Notes: generated from the letters alone by a model not told the origin. 64,000 bases of DNA from Lineus longissimus (GCF_910592395.1 NC_088319.1:9178001-9242000); one strand, 5' to 3'; shown: positions 17,842 to 25,275, numbered from the stretch's first letter. A program made the numbers and translations.

Positions 17842-18388
17842 TACATTTCTTCTCTTTAACTACAGGTTTAACAAGAGGGCTAATTGATCCCTTCATGACT
17901 GCTTCATTCGGACTTTGTCCAGAGAACAAAGTTCGATTAGGACTTTGTCCTGAGAGCATAGCTCGATTCAAGCCTGATCGCTGCTCTTTACTTACTTTTT
18001 TAGGAAGTTTCTTAAACATAATGAATGCTGCTAAAATAACGGCACCTAAACCTAGTACATAGACATAGGTATTACTACTAGATTCACGCAGTGATACATC
18101 GGTATTTTGAGATTGTGGTTCTTCTTCCTCTACTTCTTCTTCCTCCTTTTCCACAACTCTGTTTTTTGGTGAGGAGTCCTGTACTTTAAATGTCGTCTTA
18201 TCCTTTTTTATCCTCTTAAATTCCTTAGATCTTCTACCCAGTTCTCTAGACCATGCTAATTGTTTCTCTGATCGAGGTTTCTTAGACACTGAAACTTTAG
18301 TCGAACTTTGTTCTCTGGACGTAGTCCTAGTCGGACTTTGTCCTGAGAGCATATCTCGAGTAGTATCAGTTACAGTTTCAAGTTCCAT
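17822..18388 (-). CDS. Polinton single-span membrane protein, basic and acidic tracts
   Basis: This 188-residue protein has a Ser/Thr/Arg-rich N-terminus, a Lys/Arg-rich segment (about 36-66), an acidic run EEEEVEEEE (about 81-89), a membrane span (about 107-124, VYVLGLGAVILAAFIMF) and a basic tail. Four full double-hairpin units are translated within it: 18303 and 18333 near the N-terminus (MLSGQSPT, TSREQSST), and 17910 and 17940 near the C-terminus (RAMLSGQSPN, TLFSGQSPN). Repeat sequence therefore makes up about a fifth of the protein. Function is unknown. The start is ATG in GATAAATGG. Confidence 0.7.
   Translation of the reverse strand: MELETVTDTTRDMLSGQSPTRTTSREQSSTKVSVSKKPRSEKQLAWSRELGRRSKEFKRIKKDKTTFKVQDSSPKNRVVEKEEEEVEEEEPQSQNTDVSLRESSSNTYVYVLGLGAVILAAFIMFKKLPKKVSKEQRSGLNRAMLSGQSPNRTLFSGQSPNEAVMKGSISPLVKPVVKEKKCTIPLME
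17910..17964 (+). repeat. Double-hairpin tandem pair, same orientation
   Basis: 17910-17934 is GGAC-TTT-GTCC, AGA, GAAC-AAA-GTTC. 17940-17964 is GGAC-TTT-GTCC, TGA, GAGC-ATA-GCTC. They are 30 bp apart. Confidence 0.92.
18303..18357 (+). repeat. Double-hairpin pair, opposite orientations
   Basis: 18303-18327 is GAAC-TTT-GTTC, TCT, GGAC-GTA-GTCC. 18333-18357 is GGAC-TTT-GTCC, TGA, GAGC-ATA-TCTC with one stem mismatch. They are 30 bp apart. Confidence 0.9.
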
Positions 18389-18409
18389 TTATCTTGCTCA
18401 AATTAATTC

Positions 18410-18423
18410 GAACTATGTTCTCA
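18410..18423 (+). repeat. Half double-hairpin repeat between genes
   Basis: GAAC-TAT-GTTC (18410-18420) plus TCA remain. The partner stem is lost. It lies between the stop at 18437 and the start at 18388 of two minus-strand genes. Confidence 0.75.
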
Positions 18424-18436
18424 TAACCAGGTTAAT

Positions 18437-19258
18437 TTAGTCTTCTTTATCATAACTACCTGTGATATCTAGACTTTCATCTATTGGTTTGTCACATTCA
18501 GAGACAGTCATATTTGGTGTATTCATATTTGATGCAGTCATACTCGATGTATTCATAGATGATTCCTCATGACAATGACCTAAAGTAATAAGTGTTGTTG
18601 AAGCAAGTGCAGTTAATGGACCCATTCTCAAACTCAACCATCCAAGCCATTTATCCAACTCGTTAGTTATCAAATAATCATTTCTAAGATCATGATAAAG
18701 ATTATCTTCATCATCTATTGGTAATAACCACCTTGATAATTTAGTGTAAGCTTTAATTACTGTCTTACCCAAAGAATCATTAAGTCTGGCAGCCATCTTT
18801 GTTTCATACATTCTATGATGTTTTAAGATTTCTTTTTCAGTCATATTATCTAAGTCATTAAAAGTTATTTGTTTATTAAGGAAATCCTTGCTTTTACCAG
18901 TTGCAACTAGAATCTCTAAGTCTTGTTTGGCTTTAAGACCACTATCAGTCAAATAGTTCAAATTTTGTTGATTGCTGGTTGATCCTAGTTGGCAACTAGA
19001 ATTGACTATTCCTTGACTGGGATTAACTATTCCTTGACTAGGATTAACTAAATTTGAACTATTCAACTGCTTGTTTGAAACTTGTCGATTTGTAGAGCAG
19101 TTCTGTTGAAAGTTAGTTCTGTTTTGTTGGTAACTACCAGTGTTCTGTTGGTTAGAAGCCCCAACTCGAGCTAAGCTCTCAGGACTCATAACACCAATCT
19201 GTTTCATCTGTTGTTCAATCACTGCAGATGTCTGACTATTCATTTGCTGATTATTCAT
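18437..19258 (-). CDS. Polinton protein with Asn/Gln-rich N-terminus, unknown function
   Basis: This 273-residue protein has an Asn/Gln/Ser-rich first 100 residues containing a tandem VNPSQGI repeat. A charged helical middle follows (about 105-185), then a Trp-containing segment SRWLLPIDDEDNLYHDL, and a hydrophobic LGWLSLRMGPLTALASTTLI stretch (about 207-226) that could be membrane-associated. A Met/Asn/Thr-rich tail ends it. A partial double-hairpin repeat (19168-19190) contributes MSPESLARVG near the N-terminus. I do not recognise a family. The start codon is ATG in TTTTAAATGAA. Confidence 0.68.
   Translation of the reverse strand: MNNQQMNSQTSAVIEQQMKQIGVMSPESLARVGASNQQNTGSYQQNRTNFQQNCSTNRQVSNKQLNSSNLVNPSQGIVNPSQGIVNSSCQLGSTSNQQNLNYLTDSGLKAKQDLEILVATGKSKDFLNKQITFNDLDNMTEKEILKHHRMYETKMAARLNDSLGKTVIKAYTKLSRWLLPIDDEDNLYHDLRNDYLITNELDKWLGWLSLRMGPLTALASTTLITLGHCHEESSMNTSSMTASNMNTPNMTVSECDKPIDESLDITGSYDKED
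19168..19190 (+). repeat. Partial double-hairpin repeat in a coding region
   Basis: GAGC-TAA-GCTC (19168-19178), TCA, then GGACTCATAA where the second stem has decayed. It is in frame in the Asn/Gln-rich protein. Confidence 0.75.
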
Positions 19259-19309
19259 TTAAAATTATGGAAAAATGACTGTTAAGTGCAAAATGCTGTT
19301 TTCACAACT

Positions 19310-20476
19310 TTATTGCATCTTAACACTAGCTCGAGCTATGCTCTCAGGACGAAGTCCGGCTCGAGCTATGCTCTCAGGACGAAGTCCGGCTGGTGTAAAC
19401 TTAATACTACTGATGCAGTTAATGTCTCGACCTGCACTGGCACTCAGTAAAACGTCAAACTGCTTGTCAATATCCTGGTCATATTCCTTCTCAACCTTGT
19501 AATTCTGGAAGAAAATACTTTGAGTGAAATCATACCATAATCTCTCCAAATCATTTACTCGCTCCTTGTTGGTTAAAAAAGGTGTAAATATTACATAATC
19601 AATTTTCAGCGTTTTAAAGGCTTGGTGTAAAAATACCTTGTAGTTAATGGTGACCTTCACACCACAGTAATGCAGAAATCTAAGGAAAGCATAGCACACT
19701 AGTCTAAGGTCAGTGATATTCTCATCGGTTAATTGCGGTTTACCAATTGCCCTGTTAATAAATTCAATGGCAAGAAACCAATCATATTCCCCACAGTGAA
19801 ATTTAAAAAGCATGGCTTCACCATGTAACCCTTGGTTACAAAACTTAGAGGGGAGAGTGTTAATACCCATTTTTAGGGCTGACTGAAGAGTACTTTCATA
19901 TCTCTGCTTACTAAGACATTTTCTGTGACTTGAAAAGTAGCACTGTAAATACCCTTCCACAAAGTCCTTTAAATACTTAACTGCCGATTCGGACAGCCGA
20001 CTCCATCCAAGTTTCCTTAGAATACTGTAAAAGTAACGTGTCTTGTTGTCAATATTGATCTCAAGAGTTTTAAAATCATCGTCGTAAGTAGTCGAATTGC
20101 AATTGGTGCAGAATTGATACTTCACAGTTTTAGCTGCGTACCTTGCTGAATTCAAGTTTTTTTGATACTCAAAAAGTGTCCACCTTTTACAATTACGGCA
20201 GAATTGAGCATTAGTGTTGGTACTGACGTCATATTCTTTCATTCTTGGCAGGACTACTTTGCCTGTCTCAGTCGAGCAGAGCTCTCGGGACTTTGTCCTA
20301 GTCAGACTTCGTCCTGAGAGCTCTGCTCGAGTCGAGCTTTGCTCTCTGGACTTTGTCCTAGTCGGACTTCGTCTTGAGAGCATAGCTCGATCCATAACCC
20401 TAGGACGAAGGAATCCAGTAAGATTTTCATTGCTACATTTACTAAAATAGTCTTTTAATGAGATGTATTTATTCAT
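19310..20476 (-). CDS. Zinc-ribbon-like helical Polinton protein
   Basis: This 388-residue protein has two CxxC pairs (CRNCKRW at about residue 93 and CTNCNST at about 123), spaced like a zinc ribbon. A mostly helical region follows with the cysteine-rich segment SALKMGINTLPSKFCNQG. The layout of an N-terminal zinc ribbon plus a helical core recalls TFIIB-like transcription factors of large DNA viruses, but I see no decisive motif. Four double-hairpin units (20274-20388) encode residues about 30-68 as ten-residue steps (RAMLSRRSPT, RTKSREQSST and relatives). Two more (19333, 19363) encode the C-terminal tail (AGLRPESIAR twice). Confidence 0.7.
   Translation of the reverse strand: MNKYISLKDYFSKCSNENLTGFLRPRVMDRAMLSRRSPTRTKSREQSSTRAELSGRSLTRTKSRELCSTETGKVVLPRMKEYDVSTNTNAQFCRNCKRWTLFEYQKNLNSARYAAKTVKYQFCTNCNSTTYDDDFKTLEINIDNKTRYFYSILRKLGWSRLSESAVKYLKDFVEGYLQCYFSSHRKCLSKQRYESTLQSALKMGINTLPSKFCNQGLHGEAMLFKFHCGEYDWFLAIEFINRAIGKPQLTDENITDLRLVCYAFLRFLHYCGVKVTINYKVFLHQAFKTLKIDYVIFTPFLTNKERVNDLERLWYDFTQSIFFQNYKVEKEYDQDIDKQFDVLLSASAGRDINCISSIKFTPAGLRPESIARAGLRPESIARASVKMQ
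19333..19387 (+). repeat. Two identical tandem double-hairpin repeats
   Basis: Units at 19333-19357 and 19363-19387 are both GAGC-TAT-GCTC, TCA, GGAC-GAA-GTCC. Repeat and linker together are an exact 30-bp direct duplication, the clearest sign of recent tandem copying. Confidence 0.95.
20274..20388 (+). repeat. Four double-hairpin repeats in alternating orientation
   Basis: Starts at 20274, 20304, 20334 and 20364 are exactly 30 bp apart, with orientation alternating GAGC-first, GGAC-first, GAGC-first, GGAC-first. Linkers are TAGTC, GAGTC and TAGTC. Units 20304 and 20364 each have one mismatch in the GGAC stem. The array is translated near the N-terminus of the zinc-ribbon-like protein. Confidence 0.95.
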
Positions 20477-20533
20477 ATTTACATAATAATTATTTTTTAA
20501 ACATTGTTTTGATAGAAGGTCACCTAAGACCTT

Positions 20534-22174
20534 TTATGTTTTTTTTACTGTTTTACGTGATTTTAAGGCTTTAACACCCTCTATTAAACCATAGATTATG
20601 GAGCTCACTATAGCAATAACTGCTATGATCAGATGTTCAGCTAGAAAGCCAACAACTGCACCAATTGTTTTCAGGAGAAATGATACGATAGAACCGATGA
20701 TTCCCGGTAAAGCCGCAGCTGATTTCTTGGCTAGTTCTTTTAGCCATTCAGCAAACTTCTTGAGACCTTCTTTTACTTTATCTGGTATTGATGGTTTTGG
20801 TCCTGGTCCAGGTTCTGGTGTAGGTCCTGGAGTTGGGTCTGGTCCTGGAGTTGGTTTTACAGATTTAGTGGCACCACTTAAAGCACTACTGATACTGAGA
20901 CCTAGAGTTGTAAATGTCATTACAACAGCTGTTATTATGGCGCTAATAGTTACACCATACGTCTTAAAAAGTAACTTTATTCTGTCCTTCAGAGGAATAG
21001 TTGAATCTGGTTTCTTTAGAACATCAACAATTAAACGTTTAATTCTTCTAGTTTGTGACTCCCTGTCATTGTCTAACCTCCATACCTTTGACTGTTCCTC
21101 ATACAATTTGTCATTTAGTTCATCTATTTGCTTTTTCAACTCTCCTTTATCTTCAGTATCTTCTTCTACAGACTTTACATAGTCTCTTGTTAAATTACGC
21201 AGTTTATTTCTTAATTCCTCTATTTGCATGTCCTTATCCCTCTTTACTGCAGCTAGATCATCACCAGCCTGTTTTAACCCTCTAAGTTCTCTCAAGGCAT
21301 ATTCAGTAAAACCCAGTGATTTAAGTTCATCATCATTAGAATCTATCAGTTTATCTATTGGTTTGTTTGAACTGTTTACCTCATTAATTAATGCCTGTGT
21401 TTCAGGGGTTACTAATGTAGGTTGACTTACTGGTGGGTCAGGTGCAATCATACCTCTAATCATGTTAGCAAATCTAGTACCAAACTTAGTCTTTAATGTG
21501 CCTTCAGAAAGGAATTTACCATCTGATTTAATTAAAGGAATGATAAAGGCATTCCCTCCATTAGGATTAGGAATTTTATTCATATTGTTCTTTTGTTGTT
21601 CTGTAAAGTTTGCTAATTCTCCTTTTGTAGGCAAGAAGTAAGGTTCCTCGTTGTGCAAATAAATACGTGTTGCTAGTTTACTTAGTTTGTTAGGGTCATA
21701 TTTCCATTTACCACTTTTTTTCAATGCTGTATCAAGTTTATCCTCTTTATCATCTAGAAATGACTCCTTTTCCATCAATTCAGGGACAATACCTCTTGGC
21801 CTTTCTGGTATACTTAATGAAGTTTCATCAGTAAGATTTTCACCTCCTGTGTTGTATGTTGTGCCTGGCCTTTCTGAAGTTTTAGTGAATGAAGTTTCAG
21901 TAGTAAGATTTTCACCTCCTGTGTTGTATGTTGTGCCGTCATCTTGAAAAGTTCTATTGGTTTCAACTGTATTAGGATCATTCAAATTACTAATGCGATA
22001 ATTATCTATCTCATCCATTTGGATATCTTCACCTCCTGTGTTGTATGTTGTGCCTGCCAATTCTGGATAAAAGATAAACTTTCTCCATTTATCCCAGTCT
22101 TTATCAGTTCCTGATGATGATGATGATTGTGAATCGTAATCATCCATTTCATAATTTTCACCTCCTTCAGCCAT
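20534..22174 (-). CDS. Large Polinton membrane protein with coiled coil and Pro-Gly hinge
   Basis: This 546-residue protein begins with a Ser/Asp-rich region holding three copies of GTTYNTGGE. A conserved-looking central block (YFLPTKGELANFTEQQKNNM) follows, then a Lys/Glu-rich coiled coil (about 300-370) and a hydrophobic segment (about 398-425). A proline-glycine hinge (PTPGPDPTPGPTPEPGP) and two C-terminal hydrophobic helices (about 487-530) end it. The architecture suggests a membrane-anchored stalk or fibre; the role is unknown and inferred from layout only. No double-hairpin unit is present. The start is ATG in AGTAATTATGG. Confidence 0.75.
   Translation of the reverse strand: MAEGGENYEMDDYDSQSSSSSGTDKDWDKWRKFIFYPELAGTTYNTGGEDIQMDEIDNYRISNLNDPNTVETNRTFQDDGTTYNTGGENLTTETSFTKTSERPGTTYNTGGENLTDETSLSIPERPRGIVPELMEKESFLDDKEDKLDTALKKSGKWKYDPNKLSKLATRIYLHNEEPYFLPTKGELANFTEQQKNNMNKIPNPNGGNAFIIPLIKSDGKFLSEGTLKTKFGTRFANMIRGMIAPDPPVSQPTLVTPETQALINEVNSSNKPIDKLIDSNDDELKSLGFTEYALRELRGLKQAGDDLAAVKRDKDMQIEELRNKLRNLTRDYVKSVEEDTEDKGELKKQIDELNDKLYEEQSKVWRLDNDRESQTRRIKRLIVDVLKKPDSTIPLKDRIKLLFKTYGVTISAIITAVVMTFTTLGLSISSALSGATKSVKPTPGPDPTPGPTPEPGPGPKPSIPDKVKEGLKKFAEWLKELAKKSAAALPGIIGSIVSFLLKTIGAVVGFLAEHLIIAVIAIVSSIIYGLIEGVKALKSRKTVKKT
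21830..22060 (-). repeat. Coding repeat for GTTYNTGGE
   Basis: CACCTCCTGTGTTGTATG recurs at about 21841, 21911 and 22031 in nearly the same surroundings, giving three GTTYNTGGE peptides. The shorter CACCTCC at the gene's start may be a fourth remnant. Confidence 0.8.
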
Positions 22175-22184
22175 AATTACTTAT

Positions 22185-23576
22185 TTATCTAACCATAAAA
22201 ACAATCAATGTACCAACAACTGAGTAAAGCATGAATTTAATTGTTTCATGAGTATCATCCACCTTCTCAACTTTGGTGTCAAGTTTAGTAGTAGTAGGAG
22301 TATTCTTTGAGGTTTCAGTTGTTTTTGGTGTATCAACATTACTCTTTGGTTTATGACTGGTCTCGAGCTTTGCTCTCAGGACGAAGTCCGTCTTGACAGT
22401 ACCAACGCTACTCTTAACTCTTATTTTCTTAGAACTATTTCCTTCCATCAGTGGTGGTGGTAAGGTCTTTTTGTGGTTAATGTCATTCTTACCGGGTTTA
22501 GCATTTTTTGGTGCTATTAAAATGTTATTATTGTAGTTATCCAGCTTACCAATAACGAGTACCATATTTGATCCTATGACATACAATCCTGGTGCTATTA
22601 CATAATCTAGTCTTGTATGAGTGTCACTCACTGCTTTTTGGTATCTTTGAATTGAAGTGGGAATATCAGGATGTTGATTAATCGAGTCCTTTAATAGTTT
22701 GTTAAATTCCTTCTGTGCATCCAATTCTGTACCCGGTACTCCAATTATTGGTGTTCTGGTCAACGCCTGAGCACCCAGAATACAGTAAACATATGTTCTT
22801 ATTGTATCATTCAACCTCTCTATTCCAGGATTAGAGAAACCATTTGATTTAAATATCATGAATTGTTGATAGGTTTGACATTCATTTTGTGTAATTACAT
22901 CAAATACATTCTTGTGTCTCCTGACATGATCCTTGATGAAAATATCTGGATATTTGAAATTAGCCATTCCAGCATCCCAGTCTTTACTGAACATCGGTGG
23001 CATTCTATTTTCATGAACTTGCATGAGGAAGAAATTGATTTTAGAATCATTGATGTAATATCCGGGATCAGTAATGTTCGGGTTGTAATCCGGTACACTC
23101 CATGACCTCCAACCACCGTTATTTTCAAACACCGAGAAATCGTACTCGTCTTTTAAACCAAATTCACTCAATAACCCTCCTAGTTTCCTACGGTTAATGT
23201 TATTGTTTGTCTCATTAAAATCACTTTCACCTGGAATTGGTATCTCTAGATTCTTCATGATCTTCAATATTTGATAGTAAACATGAAACCTGTAAATTGA
23301 CCTTAACAATGGGTCACTGTGATTCAAGTGATCGTCTATTGAAATACCACAACCTGTTGTAGCAAACCAAACAGCCATGTTAAATTGGTTCTGATAAAAC
23401 GATAATGGATTCTTTTCCAGTCGCAGACAGTCTTTCTTATTTTTCAGGCTCAAAAACCCAGGTGTTATCTTAGTTTCTTGTAGGCGGAAGAAGTTATTAG
23501 TATTAACAGTTACTTCTAAATTAAAGAAGTCATAGGTGAATTTACTTTTATGTTGATTTGCTATTGGATAATACAT
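22185..23576 (-). CDS. Polinton protein with C-terminal membrane anchor, unknown function
   Basis: This 463-residue protein has a conserved-looking N-terminal domain (FYQNQFNMAVWFATTGCGIS at about residues 60-80) that I associate with uncharacterised proteins of invertebrate Polintons. A Ser/Thr/Lys-rich linker (about 365-440) and a C-terminal membrane span (FMLYSVVGTLIVFMV) follow. It is the last gene before the right end and reads inward. A full double-hairpin repeat (22365-22389) lies in the linker and encodes DFVLRAKLE. I considered the protease slot but saw no His-Asp/Glu-Cys adenain pattern. The start is ATG in AAATTAAATG. Confidence 0.75.
   Translation of the reverse strand: MYYPIANQHKSKFTYDFFNLEVTVNTNNFFRLQETKITPGFLSLKNKKDCLRLEKNPLSFYQNQFNMAVWFATTGCGISIDDHLNHSDPLLRSIYRFHVYYQILKIMKNLEIPIPGESDFNETNNNINRRKLGGLLSEFGLKDEYDFSVFENNGGWRSWSVPDYNPNITDPGYYINDSKINFFLMQVHENRMPPMFSKDWDAGMANFKYPDIFIKDHVRRHKNVFDVITQNECQTYQQFMIFKSNGFSNPGIERLNDTIRTYVYCILGAQALTRTPIIGVPGTELDAQKEFNKLLKDSINQHPDIPTSIQRYQKAVSDTHTRLDYVIAPGLYVIGSNMVLVIGKLDNYNNNILIAPKNAKPGKNDINHKKTLPPPLMEGNSSKKIRVKSSVGTVKTDFVLRAKLETSHKPKSNVDTPKTTETSKNTPTTTKLDTKVEKVDDTHETIKFMLYSVVGTLIVFMVR
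22365..22389 (+). repeat. Double-hairpin repeat in the membrane-anchored protein gene
   Basis: GAGC-TTT-GCTC at 22365-22375, spacer TCA, GGAC-GAA-GTCC at 22379-22389. It is the rightmost copy found. Confidence 0.93.
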
Positions 23577-23639
23577 TTAATTTACTTGAATTTTTTCCTT
23601 GAATTTTGGTTAATGAGGCAGTAAAAAGGCCATTTATTT

Positions 23640-23891
23640 TAATGGAATAACCCGTTGAACTCTAGTATTCCCTCACCATTTCACTGACCATTTCATTGCA
23701 ACGCTTCACTGGGAATCTCATGAATGAACCATTTTCATTGCAACGCTTCACTGAAGAATGATAGAATATATGTATTGTGGTGGATTGGTTCTTTGGGGTT
23801 GTAGGCTAATTTGGGGCAAAAGCCCTGTAAGGGCTTTGGTCAAAGGGCCTAAAACATAACCTAGTTCCTACCATCGCAATACATATATTCT
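23640..23891 (-). repeat. Right terminal inverted repeat of the Polinton
   Basis: The outer block 23763-23891 matches 5568-5697 in inverted orientation and is again bounded by near-complementary AGAATATATGTATTGTGGTG ends (two mismatches at the inner pairing). The inner part has the CAGTGAAGCGTTGCAATGAA segment twice (around 23690 and 23735), against once at the left end. Confidence 0.93.
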
Positions 23892-23897
23892 AACATT
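23892..23897. repeat. Target-site duplication AACATT (right copy)
   Basis: Identical to 5562-5567. It directly follows the terminal ...ATATTCT of the Polinton. Confidence 0.95.
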
Positions 23898-24720
23898 GAG
23901 GTTGGCACTGGAGCAAGTTCATACGAAAGAACATCCTTTATGTGTAAGTCACGGTAACTTGCCAGCAAGGCAATAACCCTAGCATATATTGCATTGAGAT
24001 CATATGCTTTTGTGTCGGCAACCTGTTTAGACTTGTCCACTACGGCCATAGTTGTAACCATTTTTGATATGGTGTTATAGAAGCCACTGGGCAAGTCCTT
24101 CTCAAAGTTTGCAAGCATCGTTTCTCCAATGGACACTGCATCGTGCACATTCACTGCAGGTATAGCCACCCTTCCACTGGCAATGTTCACTATTCCATCG
24201 GGATGTTCTTTCGGGTCTAATGGATCGATGTACGCGTCCAACTTTTGACGGATTCCAGTCCTGTCTTTGCCATCAGATTGAATCGAGCTTTTCCCTCTTC
24301 TTTGTGGTAGAGCTGACTGATGTGTGATGTCTCACCCTCCTCCATCTCGTCCAGGTTGGATTCAATCTTGCAGGACAAATGACGACTGAGCGCCCAAACC
24401 TTCAGAGTTTCTTCCTTCAAGGTGATTCCTATAATCCCTCCGGAACCGTGGCCGTACCTCATAAATGTGGACTCAATGAACTGGTCACTCCAAATGCCAT
24501 TCCAAATACCTTGAATGTGACGAGTCACATGTTCTCCTTTCACGAAATGGCTCAAAACATGAGGCGGGAGTTTCTCCATTGTGCGCAGGTAGTAGAGTCC
24601 GTACCTAGCGTAATGAACATGACTGGCAGCAAAGTAGTATGGGAGCATTCGTCTAAATGTCGCAAGGTGGAGATTCAGTGTGATGTAAAGCGCACAGTTG
24701 CATTATGTATGGTCATCTCT
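23892..24720 (-). pseudogene. PIN-like/CXC protein gene, N-terminal part (cut by the Polinton, one frameshift)
   Basis: This is the upstream half of the gene continued at 4211-5567. From about 24715 to 24290 the frame includes MLPYYFAASHVHYARYGLYY and GIWSDQFIESTFMRYGHGSG, both typical of this invertebrate family. Near 24285-24300 the frame shifts. A second frame then runs on (LDAYIDPLDPKEHPDG...) to the Polinton edge, where it is in register with the distal half across the AACATT target. The upstream N-terminal portion is not visible and may be a further exon or lost. The gene is disabled twice, by the insertion and by the frameshift. Confidence 0.72.
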
Positions 24721-24744
24721 GATATAGTCTAGGCATACACTAAT

Positions 24745-25275
24745 TCTTTTTATCATCCTTGAGATTTTGGTAATGGCAGCATCTAATTTGCACATTTCAG
24801 TGGCATGTAAGCATACAATTACATCAGTTATAGTATCATTTGTAAGATAGACCCTGATAACCTAGGAATGGACACTTATTTGATGAGATTATACTGCATA
24901 TTTCCCGCGATATTGCCAAAAAACTGAAATTTGGTAATGGCCGACCTCATTTGCACAATTTGCATGCGTTCAAAACGTTTGATTACTGCAATGATGGGCT
25001 TATTGTGTTCGTAGACCCTGATAACCTAGGTATAGACACCAATTTCGTTATGGTATGATGCATATCAATTGAGATATAGTCAATTAACGGAATTTCAGTA
25101 TTGGCGGACCTAATTTGCATATTTTGAAAATTGCTCAAGAGATATCACCGGGCACCCTCTTGAATCATGATGAGCATCCCCTAGACTAGTGAAAACAGCA
25201 AAGAAAAAAACTTCATCCGGCATTTCCAGGTTCAGGTAAATATAAGCCTTTGGCTCCCGGACTATGACGTCATCG
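24745..25275 (-). repeat. Right inner inverted repeat flanking the PIN-like gene
   Basis: The reverse complement reads like 3700-4195: GCCGGATGAAGTTTTTTTC, TTCAAGAGGGTGCCCGG, GCAAATTAGGTCCGCCA, then a second AAATGAGGTCGGCCATTACC unit. The order and spacing are alike, with diverged single bases. Confidence 0.7.

Larger units (their letters stand above)
5568..23891. mobile_element. Polinton/Maverick DNA transposon, 18,324 bp
   Basis: The element starts AGAATATATG and ends CATATATTCT, has terminal inverted repeats of about 210-250 bp, and is flanked by a perfect 6-bp direct repeat. It encodes the Polinton hallmarks: protein-primed family B polymerase, retroviral-type integrase with chromodomain, FtsK/HerA-type packaging ATPase and capsid proteins. 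No recognised reading frame in it is broken, so it may be young. No adenain-like cysteine protease was recognised. About 25 double-hairpin repeats are scattered between 8.3 and 22.4 kb. Confidence 0.97.

Noticed and set aside
20214-20450. Plus-strand open frame of 78 codons
   Set aside because: It is the antisense reading of the repeat array inside the zinc-ribbon-like protein gene. The repeat is open in most frames.
20598-21182. Plus-strand open frame of 194 codons
   Set aside because: It is antisense to the large coiled-coil membrane protein gene. The Pro/Gly hinge simply reads open on both strands.
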